NCBI RefSeq assembly: GCF_000738005.1
Contig: NZ_JHAL01000002.1
Span: forward strand, 866,634-930,633
Length of the DNA: 64,000 nt
Origin: Bifidobacterium crudilactis
GTDB lineage: Bacteria; Actinomycetota; Actinomycetes; Actinomycetales; Bifidobacteriaceae
Direction: 5' to 3'
Part shown: positions 48,021 to 57,686 of the stretch, in pieces
Layout of the letters: every line of letters begins with the position of its first letter
How positions within the stretch are numbered: position 1 is the first letter of the stretch
Notes under the pieces: model-generated
Database searches by the model: none
What the model was told of the DNA's origin: nothing
What the model saw: only the letters and a program-made list of their open reading frames with translations
Made by a program: the position numbers and the translations under genes

Positions 48021-48091
48021 GATAACTGCATCATAAGGACAGCAATTTGGCGATAATTCATCGCAAAAGCCGTACTTATGATGCAGCTATC
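48021..48091. repeat. Dispersed palindromic element, copy 5
   Basis: Arms GATAACTGCATCATAAGGACAGC and, complementary, GATAGCTGCATCATAAGTACGGC, pairing at 20 of 23 positions around a 25-nt centre. It lies 26 nt downstream of the pilin stop and 18 nt upstream of the HTH gene, at the apparent edge of the island. Confidence 0.85.
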
Positions 48092-48116
48092 TCGTTTAAG
48101 CCCCTGGACGGAACAG

Positions 48117-51100
48117 CTAGACCAGGTTCGCGTCACGCTCGGCCCGCCTCGACAGGACATAGGGGCGGACGGCGAACACCAGCATCAGGCCGCCGACGAC
48201 CAACAGGATGAGAATACCCATACCACCCGTATAGGGCAGGTTTGCCAGACTCCACGCCGGGTCGAGGACCATGACCTGCTTGCCGCTCTGGGACACGTAG
48301 GCGAGATTCGTGCCCGACGTGGCATAGGTGACCTTCGTGACCTGTGTGGCATCCTCATTCCACACGGGACGGATGTCCACCCCGAAATCGGACACCTTGA
48401 AATAACCGGACGGAGCATTCGTCTCCTTGAAGGAGAGCTCACGAGCCTCCACACCCAGCAGAGACAGCGTGCCATCAGCCTTGGTGACCACCGTGACACT
48501 ACTGCCCGTCTCACCAGCGACCGCCAGACGATACACACCATCAGAGCCCACGAACTCGAGGGTCTCACTGCCACCCTCATGCTTCGCACGACTCACCTCG
48601 AACTCCGCACCGCCAAGCCTCTTGGACGGGTCGTCCTTGTCCAGCTTCACCACGTCCAGCTTGAAAGTGTAGGCGTTCGCCACAGCACTCCTGGACTCCG
48701 TGCCATCGCTGTTATCCGTCCAACCAGCAGTCGCGCTGCCCGTATAGGAGCGGGTCAGGGTCACGGTATTCACATTCGGCTTCAACGAGTCCCCCTCAAC
48801 AGGAGCCGAAACCGCAGCCGACGTATTCAACACCGCCGTATAGCGGAGTCGAATCAACGAACCCACAGGCACCTCACCAGTCTTACCCGTCACCGGGTTA
48901 GTATCATTATCATTCACGAACAGGGCTTTCAACCCCGACACACTCAAGGTGTCGCCAGCCACCGTAATCGACGAGGACGGCAGGGTCTGAGGCTCCGTGG
49001 GCGAGAGCGCATCCACGAACACCTCAACCCCCGACCCATCGGCAGGCAACGTCAACCCAGACGCCGCCTCATCAGCCACATTGAATTCATACGAGTCATA
49101 ATCCACCGTGAACCCACTCAAATCAGGCACCCGAAGCGTAACCTCATACTCCACCTCGGTACCCACGTCGAAACCATCCATACCCGCATCGTTGACAATC
49201 CGCTTGGCGATATCCGTCACCGTGGTCTTCAACGACGCCTGACCAAGACGCGGCTTGCCTTTGACACCCGCATCCGCGAAGTCCACGAAACCGCCGTCAT
49301 CACCGAGAGCATCGTTGAAGACCTTCGTGCCCACGATAATCGGCAAAGAACCACCCGAATCCTGAGATGAATCCACAATCAGATACAAGCCCGGACCAGA
49401 CACCTTCAAGGTCTCAGGACCACCATCCAGCTTCGGCAAACTCCCCGCAGCAGCACCCAACACACCCGTATCCTTAGCCAACTCCTGAGCAAGCAACTGG
49501 AGCTTGCCCGCATACGGACTGCACGCCGAAGTCACATCATCCGACAATGGGTCAGTCGGATAACCCAGCCACTGCGAGGCCACCCAGCCAATGGGATTAC
49601 CAGTATCCACATCACTACCACCAGCAGTCCCGGCAGTAGTCTTCAACACCGTGCCCAAACCCTCAGGAGTATCCAAACGCACGCTTCTGAGCGCACCAGT
49701 CTGGTCAAACATCGTCTCCCCGTACTCACCAATCTTGTACGCCTTTAACTCACCCTGAGTCTGACCGGTCAGCGAAATACCAAAGGAAAGGAAATCAAAC
49801 GTCAACTGAGTCGTACTCGGTACCGTGGCCCTGTTCGACCAACCCTCAGTCGCACTGCCATTCTCCTGACCCCACCAATACACGTCATACGCCTTACCCG
49901 ACACCACACCCTGCGCCTGCAACGACGCAGCATCCACCACACCCGACTGCGTCAACCCCGAAGCCACCACCTCAGTCGAGTTATCAGGGTCAACAATCTT
50001 AAACCCCAGACCATCCGTCAGACTGCCGTGCGTACCCTGCAACACCAAGCCTGTGTTCCTCGCCGTCGCAGAAGCACCCGTCAACGATCCCGCAGCCGCA
50101 TCAACAAACGTCAACCGCAAATCACCCACAGCACTCTGACCTTGATTGCCGCTGTCTGCCGATAGGAGAAGAGTGTCAAGCTTTAGACGAAGCGCAGGTC
50201 GAAACCCAAAAAGGTCGTTGTGCTCTGTACCGGCACCTTCCGGGTTACCGTAGCCCCACGCAGCCAGCGCATACCATCCGCTCCACCAGAAAGGACTACG
50301 CAACCACGTGCCAGAAGTACTATTTGCACAGCCCCCAACATTGCCTGCATCAACATGAGTTTTGCAACGCAAATTATCACCAGACGTATCAATAGAAGTG
50401 TGGCCAAAATACCTGTCCACATCACCAATAGACAACGGAAACACCTTATACGCGTTCACTGAAAAAGAACCAACGGGATTAGTCAACGGCTCGCTACCTG
50501 AATCGCATGCAGACGAATGAGCGGCAGTACACACGCCCTCTACCCGAGCAGAACGCAATAACCCCTGCTCGAACGAAGAATAATTCCACGAACCGACCGC
50601 ATCAGATACCAGAGCCAAATTCGACTTATACGGACCATCCTCGCTATCGAAAGAATGCTGATTCGGATAATTCGTATCAAACTGAATATTAGCAGTCACC
50701 ACATCATCAGCCCATAACAGCGTCTCATCCGCAGCAACTGAAGTCGATGACGACTCTCCTGGAAAAGAGCTATTACTCTCTAAAAACGTCTTACCCGTCT
50801 CACTGCCAATATTACCCTTCGCCAAAGGCTTATATCCACCAGATACACTTACCGCGGATCCCTTAATCGACGCCGGAATGTCGTCCGGGTATGTCACATT
50901 TCCCTGCTTGCCAAACACGATACGACGCGTCGAAGACCAACCACCGGTCTTCACAGGAGTTGCACCCTCACTCAACGTGCTGAAATATCCGTCAGGCCCC
51001 AACTCCACAGTGTCAGCCTCAGCCGGCTCAACCGACACCACCGCCAACGCACCAGTCAACAACATGAACATGGAGAGCACGAACGCGATAAACACGGGAA

Positions 51101-51164
51101 TCCCTCCGTACACCCGCCCACCAGAAACCGAACGAACAAACCTATGAGAACGTAACGACCGCAT
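48117..51164 (-). CDS. LPXTG-anchored pilin/adhesin with N-terminal DUF6273-like domain
   Basis: A secreted, cell-wall-anchored protein of about 1015 residues. A Sec signal (MRSLRSHRFVRSVSGGRVYG, then FIAFVLSMFMLLTGALAVV) is followed by a DUF6273-like region ending GTWLRSPFWWSGWYALAAWG and FGFRPALRLKLDTLLLS (about 240-340). Next come a pilin D1-like domain (TFDFLSFGISLTGQTQGELKAYKI), a fimbrial isopeptide D2 domain (VGTEVEYEVTLRVPDLSGF) and a Cna-B domain (LDVVKLDKDDPSKRLGGAEFEV) with the E-box LSFKETNAPSGYF. The LPYTG sorting signal precedes a hydrophobic helix and RRAERD tail. The start follows AAGGTGG. No sortase gene is adjacent. A G9 tract lies 35 nt upstream. Confidence 0.88.
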   Translation of the reverse strand: MRSLRSHRFVRSVSGGRVYGGIPVFIAFVLSMFMLLTGALAVVSVEPAEADTVELGPDGYFSTLSEGATPVKTGGWSSTRRIVFGKQGNVTYPDDIPASIKGSAVSVSGGYKPLAKGNIGSETGKTFLESNSSFPGESSSTSVAADETLLWADDVVTANIQFDTNYPNQHSFDSEDGPYKSNLALVSDAVGSWNYSSFEQGLLRSARVEGVCTAAHSSACDSGSEPLTNPVGSFSVNAYKVFPLSIGDVDRYFGHTSIDTSGDNLRCKTHVDAGNVGGCANSTSGTWLRSPFWWSGWYALAAWGYGNPEGAGTEHNDLFGFRPALRLKLDTLLLSADSGNQGQSAVGDLRLTFVDAAAGSLTGASATARNTGLVLQGTHGSLTDGLGFKIVDPDNSTEVVASGLTQSGVVDAASLQAQGVVSGKAYDVYWWGQENGSATEGWSNRATVPSTTQLTFDFLSFGISLTGQTQGELKAYKIGEYGETMFDQTGALRSVRLDTPEGLGTVLKTTAGTAGGSDVDTGNPIGWVASQWLGYPTDPLSDDVTSACSPYAGKLQLLAQELAKDTGVLGAAAGSLPKLDGGPETLKVSGPGLYLIVDSSQDSGGSLPIIVGTKVFNDALGDDGGFVDFADAGVKGKPRLGQASLKTTVTDIAKRIVNDAGMDGFDVGTEVEYEVTLRVPDLSGFTVDYDSYEFNVADEAASGLTLPADGSGVEVFVDALSPTEPQTLPSSSITVAGDTLSVSGLKALFVNDNDTNPVTGKTGEVPVGSLIRLRYTAVLNTSAAVSAPVEGDSLKPNVNTVTLTRSYTGSATAGWTDNSDGTESRSAVANAYTFKLDVVKLDKDDPSKRLGGAEFEVSRAKHEGGSETLEFVGSDGVYRLAVAGETGSSVTVVTKADGTLSLLGVEARELSFKETNAPSGYFKVSDFGVDIRPVWNEDATQVTKVTYATSGTNLAYVSQSGKQVMVLDPAWSLANLPYTGGMGILILLVVGGLMLVFAVRPYVLSRRAERDANLV

Positions 51165-51188
51165 ACTCAGCACCACCTTAGGGATGTC

Positions 51189-51299
51189 AAAAAACAGCAC
51201 CCCCCCCCGCGACCGGAATTCCGGCAAACAGAACGCCATCAAACAGATGCGATGCGTCTGGACTTCGACGGCACGGCACCGCACAACACCGCGGGGGGG
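51189..51299 (-). promoter_or_regulatory. G9 tract and leader hairpin upstream of the pilin gene
   Basis: Read in the direction of the pilin transcript, a C7GCGG stretch (51299-51289) is followed 78 nt later by CGCG9 (51211-51200), able to form a 10-bp GC stem (51290-51299 with 51202-51211). A T6 run (51194-51189) follows, then the ribosome-binding site and ATG 51164. This has the layout of an attenuator whose stem includes a slippage-prone G tract. The frame is also open through the tract, so a longer N-terminus starting at 51236 or 51308 would place the tract inside the coding region. Confidence 0.55.
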
Positions 51300-51308
51300 A
51301 CAAGCCAA

Positions 51309-51646
51309 AATTCATGATGCCGTTAATCATACAATACGTATAATTTGTTCTCTGCAGGCCAATGCTCATTAGCTCTCTTCACCCAGGGAACATATGCGCT
51401 ATCTACTGCGGAACCGGGACCGCACCCTTCGCGATATCACGCGAATCGGGCACATGCCGCAAATCAGGAACCTACCTGCGCAATTACGCATACCACCGCA
51501 TCGAAACACCATGCCGGAAGCACTGTGATGCCCTCTCATTGCGCGGAGGTCATGGAACACCGGAGATTATGAAACACAACGCCTAGGCAAGGAGCATCAA
51601 GGTAAGGAATACTGCAGAATTGGAACGTCAGATAGTTCCGACACGC
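51309..51646. other. Region upstream of the pilin leader
   Basis: 338 bp without a supported gene. An AT-rich segment at about 51322-51346 (AATTATACGTATTGTATGATT on the minus strand, shown in part) is promoter-like for the pilin gene. The rest, up to the DUF805 stop, shows nothing recognisable; short open frames here lack ribosome-binding sites and homologous features. Confidence 0.5.
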
Positions 51647-52249
51647 TCATATCTGCAGGCAGGCATCCGCATCGGTGTCAGGTGAGATACGCAGGGTCGG
51701 GCCGACGACTTTGGCGTTGGGAAGAGCGGAGCGACTTTGTCTCAGCATCAACACCACATAGGCGAATATGCATGCCAGCGACGCCAAGCCGACAGAGTCT
51801 GCAAAGGGAACATGTGCCTCGATCCTGATATGTCCGAAATTCGGGAACGCGGCGGGCGCATAACCGACGTCCAGACCATACAGGAAGCTCCCTGCACCAA
51901 CCATCAGCGTCAGCAACCCACCGACATACGGGAGGACGCACCAGACACGACTCAAGCCGCTGTCCGTCAGCCTTCTGGCACCCAACGACAGTGTGGGCAC
52001 CAACGTGACCATGGTCCAGACCAGACCGGCGTATCCGGCGACAGGACCGTTGCCGAATGACAGCAAGGATACAATCAGCAGATTCGTGAGACTCCACCAC
52101 CAGAATTCGCTTCGAGTCGACCTGCCAGAGAATACGGTGTATTGCCTGAAGAACAACGCGACCGCCTCGCCCCATCGCGTCGCACGGCGTGGTGTGTATA
52201 CATACAACGTCGTTTGGCGGCGCACGTTCCTCTTCCTTCGATTCCGCAT
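51647..52249 (-). CDS. DUF805 membrane protein
   Basis: A 200-residue membrane protein with about four helices. The DUF805 hallmarks are FFRQYTVFSGRSTRSEFWWWSLTNLLI near residues 33-59 and LSLGARRLTDSGLSRVW in the middle (the ARRLHDTG-type motif, here ARRLTDSG). GGGGG precedes the ATG. The N-terminus is basic (MRNRRKRNVRRQ). The function of DUF805 proteins is unknown. It stands alone between the pilin and the two-component system. Confidence 0.85.
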   Translation of the reverse strand: MRNRRKRNVRRQTTLYVYTPRRATRWGEAVALFFRQYTVFSGRSTRSEFWWWSLTNLLIVSLLSFGNGPVAGYAGLVWTMVTLVPTLSLGARRLTDSGLSRVWCVLPYVGGLLTLMVGAGSFLYGLDVGYAPAAFPNFGHIRIEAHVPFADSVGLASLACIFAYVVLMLRQSRSALPNAKVVGPTLRISPDTDADACLQI

Positions 52250-52600
52250 AATCCCCCGATTTGCTGAACCTTACGTGTTCTCTGGCAGACCACTCAACCA
52301 GGCAATCCCCCTGGTCCTTGAGGGAGAGACCGCCTTGCTCCTCAACCCGAACAAAGCGGCCCGCGAATGCGCCATCCCAGTGCGCACCCCCTCGAATCCA
52401 GAGTGTAATTAAGAAATGCGGATGACGCTCTAGCAGACCTCTCAGTTTCTGTACCACAAACAGCTGAATTATTCTTGAAAGCTAACTGAAGCAACAGTAC
52501 TGCCAAGTTCCACAATCTGCGAGGAGATGTTCCTCGGACCTTACAAGCTCGTTTTCGACAGCAGACATCACCTGTGCAGACCTACGACACCACGTCCTCG
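52250..52600. other. Gene-free stretch between DUF805 and kinase genes
   Basis: 351 bp between the DUF805 start and the kinase stop, both minus strand. A frame open across part of it also covers the DUF805 gene in another phase and is rejected. I see no terminator with a clear T-run and no RNA gene. Confidence 0.45.
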
Positions 52601-53968
52601 TCAGGCACCTTCGTCGGTACTTACCCTAATGGCTATCGTCCATTCCCCGTCATCCGTATTGGTCTGTATATCCCCGCCGAGCTGCTCCACCGTTCTGGTA
52701 ATGAGTCTGAGTCCGACTCCGCGGGATTCTCCTGAAAGCTTCTGCTCGTCCTTGCACAGGTTGGACGCCAGAATACCGAAGCTGCCGTTACCCAGACCGA
52801 CACGGAACAGATATTCTCCGGGTTTGCCATGTCGAGCTATGTTGTTGCTCAACTCGTCGAGAAGACGCGAAACCGCCTTGACCTGCTTGTGGGACAGCTG
52901 ATTTCTGTCACCCACGATGTCGATATGCCCCGAAAATCCCAGTGAGGCAAGCCGTCTCTGCGCTTTGCAGGCTTTGGCCGTCAGGTCGTGATGCGAATTC
53001 CTTGCAGTAGCCCGATGCAACTCATGCTCCGAGGTTTCCCCGGAGGCATCTTCCCGATTGACGTGTGGGTGCAGGCCTTCTCTTTCTGCGGTTGCAACAG
53101 CCAGACGTCCACCGTTCATTGCCTCTGCATTCCGGTCGGCTTGTCCGGCACCGTGATTGCCGTCATCGTGAATATCCTCAGGAAGCTCCTCGCCACCACT
53201 CTGCGACATTCCTGTTGCCAGCGTCTGGTGATGGCGTTCCAGCGACTTTCGTGCCGGTTCAATCACATTGGTCCTCAAATGATGCAGCACCTCGCTGGTC
53301 ATGACCTCAATCTCAGCAATTTCGGGCTTCTCCTGCTCGCCAACCTTCGGATCGCTCAACCACAGTCTGCAACGTTGAACTATATGGGTCAGGTCTCCGG
53401 CAACCTGGTCGTGCAGCACATGAAGATTCTCCAATCTCTCTTCCTGGAAAAGAACCCGCTGGCGACTCAGCTCGTGCTCTTTCTGAGCCTGAAGTGCCTC
53501 CGCCTGCTTCTGCACGGCGAAGCCCACCAGTCCGGAGACCACGTAGCTGCAGGACAGCACGACGAGTCCTGTGGTAATACCGCCGCCCGTCACCAACGAC
53601 GAAGCCAGCGTCGCGCAGACGTTCAATCCGACGCATACCGACACCACCCACGGCCGTTCCTTCCTGGCCAGCAGACCCATGGCGAACCATGTACCCCAGA
53701 ATGTCGTCGGCACGACCACGAGAACCGGGATGATGGTGAGCACCGCATTGAGCACCGTGAGCGCCACACAGCACAGGGTCGGTTTGGCGGGCAAGGCTAT
53801 CAGCAGCAACACATACAGTGCGGCGAATACGATTCCGTACGTGGAGAGCGTCGGTGCGACAGCAAGTTCCACGACCATAAACATCAGGCAGATAATCGAG
53901 CCTATGACATCCGCCAACGCGAATTTGAAAACCTTTTCGGAAGCGTTTCGATGCTTGTTCACCAGCAT
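52601..53968 (-). CDS. Sensor histidine kinase (NarL-type system)
   Basis: A 455-residue membrane sensor. Five to six hydrophobic helices (about 15-165) lead into a dimerisation helix with the phospho-acceptor region ENLHVLHDQVAGDLTHIVQRC (histidine at HDQ). An unusual linker of about 85 residues rich in His, Asp, Glu and Gly (LPEDIHDDGNHGAG, HPHVNREDASGETSEHELH, RNSHHDL) follows. The ATPase domain has the N-box SRLLDELSNNIARHG and G-box ESRGVGLRLITRTVEQLGGDI. It starts directly after the response regulator stop (TGAATG), so the two are co-translated. The signal is unknown. Confidence 0.88.
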   Translation of the reverse strand: MLVNKHRNASEKVFKFALADVIGSIICLMFMVVELAVAPTLSTYGIVFAALYVLLLIALPAKPTLCCVALTVLNAVLTIIPVLVVVPTTFWGTWFAMGLLARKERPWVVSVCVGLNVCATLASSLVTGGGITTGLVVLSCSYVVSGLVGFAVQKQAEALQAQKEHELSRQRVLFQEERLENLHVLHDQVAGDLTHIVQRCRLWLSDPKVGEQEKPEIAEIEVMTSEVLHHLRTNVIEPARKSLERHHQTLATGMSQSGGEELPEDIHDDGNHGAGQADRNAEAMNGGRLAVATAEREGLHPHVNREDASGETSEHELHRATARNSHHDLTAKACKAQRRLASLGFSGHIDIVGDRNQLSHKQVKAVSRLLDELSNNIARHGKPGEYLFRVGLGNGSFGILASNLCKDEQKLSGESRGVGLRLITRTVEQLGGDIQTNTDDGEWTIAIRVSTDEGA

Positions 53969-54598
53969 TCAAATCAGCCCATCCCTGATACATATGGCTA
54001 TGGCTTCCGTCCGGCTGTGCGCATTCAGCTTGGCGTACGCTCTTTTCATGTGGACCTTCACTGTGGCTGGGCTCATGCTCAGTCGCACCGCAATGGAGTC
54101 AAGAGTTCGACCTTGCGAGAACAAGCGGAAAATCTCGCATTCGGTGTCGTTCAAGGAGATGATGCTTCCCGGTCCCTGCCAGTACATGGCAGCGCAGCAA
54201 TCCGCGACCTTCCCCAAAGTCCTGACGATTTCCGTCACACTGTCGTCTTTATTCAGCAGTGCGCTGATGCCATGCTGCCTCAGACTGGTATCCGCCTCCC
54301 CCGTCGGCAGGGCCGTGATACCCACCACATGGATTTCGGGGTGAAGCATGGTGAGTTTTCGGGAAAACTCGACTCCCATCATTCCCGGCATGGACATATC
54401 CGTCAGCACGACCTGCGGGAGACCGCTGTCGATTTCGCACAGGTGCAGGGCATTCTCCGGGTCGGTGGTCGTCCACAGCACCCGCAATGGAGCATTGCTA
54501 CGATGAAACAGAATCTCCAGATAGTCAACGGCATAGGGGTCGTTGTCAACGATGCCAATGCTCAGTTCCTCAGCGACCTGATTCGACGCTTCATCCAC
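53969..54598 (-). CDS. LuxR/NarL-family response regulator
   Basis: About 209 residues. The receiver domain starts LSIGIVDNDPYAVDYLEILF, with the phospho-acceptor aspartate in VVLTDMSMPGMMGVEFSR and the conserved lysine in ALLNKDDSVTEIV. The C-terminal LuxR helix-turn-helix is LFSQGRTLDSIAVRLSMSPATVKVHMKRAYAKLNAHSRTEAI. GTG 54598, preceded by GGGGAGGGAG, is preferred; a longer frame to ATG 54763 would add 55 residues unlike a receiver domain. The target genes are unknown; the nearby pilin is one candidate. Confidence 0.9.
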   Translation of the reverse strand: MDEASNQVAEELSIGIVDNDPYAVDYLEILFHRSNAPLRVLWTTTDPENALHLCEIDSGLPQVVLTDMSMPGMMGVEFSRKLTMLHPEIHVVGITALPTGEADTSLRQHGISALLNKDDSVTEIVRTLGKVADCCAAMYWQGPGSIISLNDTECEIFRLFSQGRTLDSIAVRLSMSPATVKVHMKRAYAKLNAHSRTEAIAICIRDGLI

Positions 54599-54880
54599 CG
54601 GCGCACTCCCTCCCCAAGGAAACTTGGTGTCAATTCCAACTGATGAAAAATTATCCGGATTCAGTTTTCCTGCATCTGAGGACAGCGGCAGGTCATATCT
54701 CTCTCGGCCGATACATGAGCTCGGCGGCGTCAGGACCGCGTTTTCCGGTATCATACGAAGCACATTGCAATACTGCGAGCTTCACATCACCCATACCGTA
54801 CCTCGTGGTACCAGATATTCGTGTTCACTCGAATGCCAGGGATATCCAGGGTCAACATCCTTTACCATCAGGAGCGGCAC

Positions 54881-55273
54881 ATGAACAAGGCAATAGGCAG
54901 GGAAGGCACACCCGCCAACACGCACACGACGGGAGAAGCCTCGATTGACGAATACATTGCGGCGCAGAGGACGCCCGCCCAGGAACGACTACGACTGATA
55001 CGCAGCGCATTCGCACAAGCCCTGCCCGACGCACAGGAGCGGATATCCTGGAGGATGCCGACCTACTGGCAAGGACGAAACATCATTCATTTCGCGTCAT
55101 TCCAGCATCATATCGGCATCTATCCCGGAGACAAGGCCGTCACGCATTTTGCAGCACAGCTGCAGGAGTTCAGAACAGGCAAAGGAAGCATCGTCATCGA
55201 CGACGAACAGGACCTGCCTCTTGAACTCCTGACTGAGATGGCCGTATGGTGTCTTTCGGCATACGGAAAATAG
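54881..55273 (+). CDS. DUF1801 (YdhG-like) protein
   Basis: A 130-residue soluble protein of the DUF1801 group, small frataxin-like-fold proteins of unclear function. The family pattern is visible: SIDEYIAAQRTPAQERLRLIRSAFAQALPDAQERISWRMPTYWQGRNIIHFASFQHHIGIYPG, with the MPTYW and HIGIYPG blocks. The start at 54881 follows AGGAG. It is the only plus-strand gene between the kinase system and glgX, with no evident partner. Confidence 0.85.
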   Translation: MNKAIGREGTPANTHTTGEASIDEYIAAQRTPAQERLRLIRSAFAQALPDAQERISWRMPTYWQGRNIIHFASFQHHIGIYPGDKAVTHFAAQLQEFRTGKGSIVIDDEQDLPLELLTEMAVWCLSAYGK

Positions 55274-55344
55274 CCTCGAAAGGGCGCACGAAGCCGCCCC
55301 TGTCTCCGGTTAACCCTCGTATGGCAACAGCCATCGGACGAAAG

Positions 55345-57480
55345 CTATCTGACGAATTCCGGCTTCGTAGCGCTCATCAGCATGATGAAGCTTCGAGGTT
55401 GGGCGGTTATGGTGAATCCCGCCTCGTAGACCAGCTCGGGCCCTTTCGGGTTGAAGGTGTCCACGACCAATTGCCATTTATTGCCGTAGCGCTCATCGGG
55501 CAACGTGAACACGATGGGCTCGTAAAAGGCATTGAACAGACAGATGAAATCATTGTCCGACATCTTGGAGCCGAACCAGTCCTTTTCGGGTATATCGGCG
55601 CCGTTGACGAACACCATCACCGAAAAGGCATGGGTATTGTTCCAATCCGTGCGATCCATAATCGAGCCGGTGTGGTCGAACCATTCCACCTGGGGAATGT
55701 TGTCGGAGGTATCCCCTGCTTCCCTGCCCGTAAAGAATCGGCGACGGTGAAGCACAGGATGTTCGAGACGCAGGTGAATCAGCTTCGTCGAGAAGTCGAG
55801 CATATCCTGCTGGTCATCCTTCAGGTCCCAGTTCGTCCAGGAGATTTCGTTGTCCTGACAGTAGGCGTTGTTATTGCCGTTCTGCGTGCGTCCGACCTCG
55901 TCACCGCCGCAGATCATCGGAATCCCCTGGCTGAAGAGCAGTGTCGACATGAAATTCCTGCATTGTCGTGCCCTGAGCTCGTTGATGTCTCGTATCGAAG
56001 TGGGGCCTTCGACCCCGCAATTCCATGAGCGGTTGTTGTTCTCACCGTCACGATTGCCTTCAAGGTTGGCCTCGTTGTGCTTCTCGTTGTAACTCACCAG
56101 ATCGCGCAGCGTGAACCCGTCGTGCGCCGTCACGAAATTGACCGAGGCAACCGGACGTCGGCCATCATCCTGATACAGGTCCGAACTGCCCATCAATCTG
56201 CTGGCGAACTCCGGCAATGTCGAGGGCTGCGAGCGCCAGAAATCCCTGACGCAATCCCTGTATCGGCCGTTCCACTCGCTCCATGAGGATGGGAAGCCTC
56301 CGACCTGGTAACCGCCTGAGCCCAGATCCCAGGGTTCGGCTATCAGCTTCACCCGGGAAATCACCGGGTCCTGTTCGACGATGTCGAAGAATGCCGAAAG
56401 CTTGTCGACCTCCTGGAACTGTCGCGCCAGAGTGGCCGCCAGGTCGAATCTGAATCCATCCACATGCATTTCCGTCACCCAGTATCTCAGTGAGTCGGTG
56501 ATCAGCTGCAGGGCATGCGGAGACCTCATCAGCAGCGAATTTCCGGTACCGGTGGTATCGAAGTAGTGCGCTTCGTCGCCATCCACCAGGCGGTAATAGG
56601 ATTTGTTGTCTATGCCGCGGAAGCTGAGCGTCGGCCCCTGATCATTGCCCTCGGCGGTGTGGTTGTATACCACGTCCATAATGACTTCGATGCCTGCACT
56701 GTGGAAGGACTTCACCATGGACTTGAATTCGTTCACCTGCTCGCCCCGTGCCCCGGAACTGGAATAGGCATTATGCGGCGCGAAGAATCCGATGGTGTTG
56801 TACCCCCAGTAATTCGTCAGACCCTTCTCCTGCAGGAACACATCGTTGACGAACTGGTGCGCGGGCATAAGCTCGATTGCGGTGATGCCCAGTTTCTTGA
56901 GATAGTCGATAACCGTCGGATACGCCAGACCCGCATACGTGCCCCTGATTTCCGGCGGCACGGTTTCGTTCAGACTGGTCATGCCTCTGACATGCGCCTC
57001 ATAAATCACCGAATCATGATAGGGAATATAAGGGTGCTGGTCGTTGCCCCAGTCGAAATAGGGGTTCACGACCGCGGACTTCATGGTATGCGCCGCTGAG
57101 TCGAGGTCATTAATCGTATCCGCTTCGTGCTGGTCATCGAACCAGTAGGAGAACAGGCTCTCATCGCCGTCGATATTGCCTTCTATCGCCTTGGCATATG
57201 GGTCGAGCAGCAGCTTGCTGGGATTGCAGCGCAGCCCGTGCTGTGGGTCGTACGGGCCGTACACGCGAAAGCCATAGCGCTGCCCTGGTTGGATTCCCGG
57301 AAGGTAATTGTGCCAGATGAATGAATTCTGTTCACTCATCTCAATGCGTGTCTCGTTATCCTCATCATCGAACAGACACAGCTCAACCTTTTCAGCTGCC
57401 TGTGAGAACACCGCGAAATTGACACCAGCACCGTCATAGCTGGCACCAAGCGGATACATGGAACCTGGTCTAATTTGCAT
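55345..57480 (-). CDS. glgX: Glycogen debranching enzyme GlgX
   Basis: An isoamylase-type GH13 enzyme (711 residues) that removes alpha-1,6 branches from limit dextrins. The N-terminal CBM48 region is MQIRPGSMYPLGASYDGAGVNFAVFSQAAEKVELCLFD. The catalytic (beta/alpha)8 barrel has EVIMDVVYNHTAEGNDQGP, HVDGFRFDLAATLAR (nucleophile aspartate), VKLIAEPWDLGSGGYQVGGFP (acid glutamate) and FVTAHDGFTLRDLVSYNEKHNEAN (HD). No clear ribosome-binding site precedes ATG 57480. It fits with glgC at 2.7 kb in glycogen turnover. Confidence 0.96.
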   Translation of the reverse strand: MQIRPGSMYPLGASYDGAGVNFAVFSQAAEKVELCLFDDEDNETRIEMSEQNSFIWHNYLPGIQPGQRYGFRVYGPYDPQHGLRCNPSKLLLDPYAKAIEGNIDGDESLFSYWFDDQHEADTINDLDSAAHTMKSAVVNPYFDWGNDQHPYIPYHDSVIYEAHVRGMTSLNETVPPEIRGTYAGLAYPTVIDYLKKLGITAIELMPAHQFVNDVFLQEKGLTNYWGYNTIGFFAPHNAYSSSGARGEQVNEFKSMVKSFHSAGIEVIMDVVYNHTAEGNDQGPTLSFRGIDNKSYYRLVDGDEAHYFDTTGTGNSLLMRSPHALQLITDSLRYWVTEMHVDGFRFDLAATLARQFQEVDKLSAFFDIVEQDPVISRVKLIAEPWDLGSGGYQVGGFPSSWSEWNGRYRDCVRDFWRSQPSTLPEFASRLMGSSDLYQDDGRRPVASVNFVTAHDGFTLRDLVSYNEKHNEANLEGNRDGENNNRSWNCGVEGPTSIRDINELRARQCRNFMSTLLFSQGIPMICGGDEVGRTQNGNNNAYCQDNEISWTNWDLKDDQQDMLDFSTKLIHLRLEHPVLHRRRFFTGREAGDTSDNIPQVEWFDHTGSIMDRTDWNNTHAFSVMVFVNGADIPEKDWFGSKMSDNDFICLFNAFYEPIVFTLPDERYGNKWQLVVDTFNPKGPELVYEAGFTITAQPRSFIMLMSATKPEFVR

Positions 57481-57686
57481 AATTCAAGTATCTCATTATT
57501 CCGTGAAGATTCGACGCATCTGGTCGTTCTGAGCGAAGCGCTGTTCTCAACCTCCCCACGGCTTCGCAGCCATACTGCTACTGGCGGTTCGCCGGACCGC
57601 CAATCCATCTCCGCGGCTATGTGAACAATCACACACCGCGGTTGGCTCAGCGCATCATCGCTCGCTGCGAAGCGGCATGTCTGGCG

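Noticed and set aside
51678..52457. Overlapping minus-strand frame in the DUF805 region
   Set aside because: It lacks family features and overlaps a DUF805 protein with clear motifs and a ribosome-binding site.
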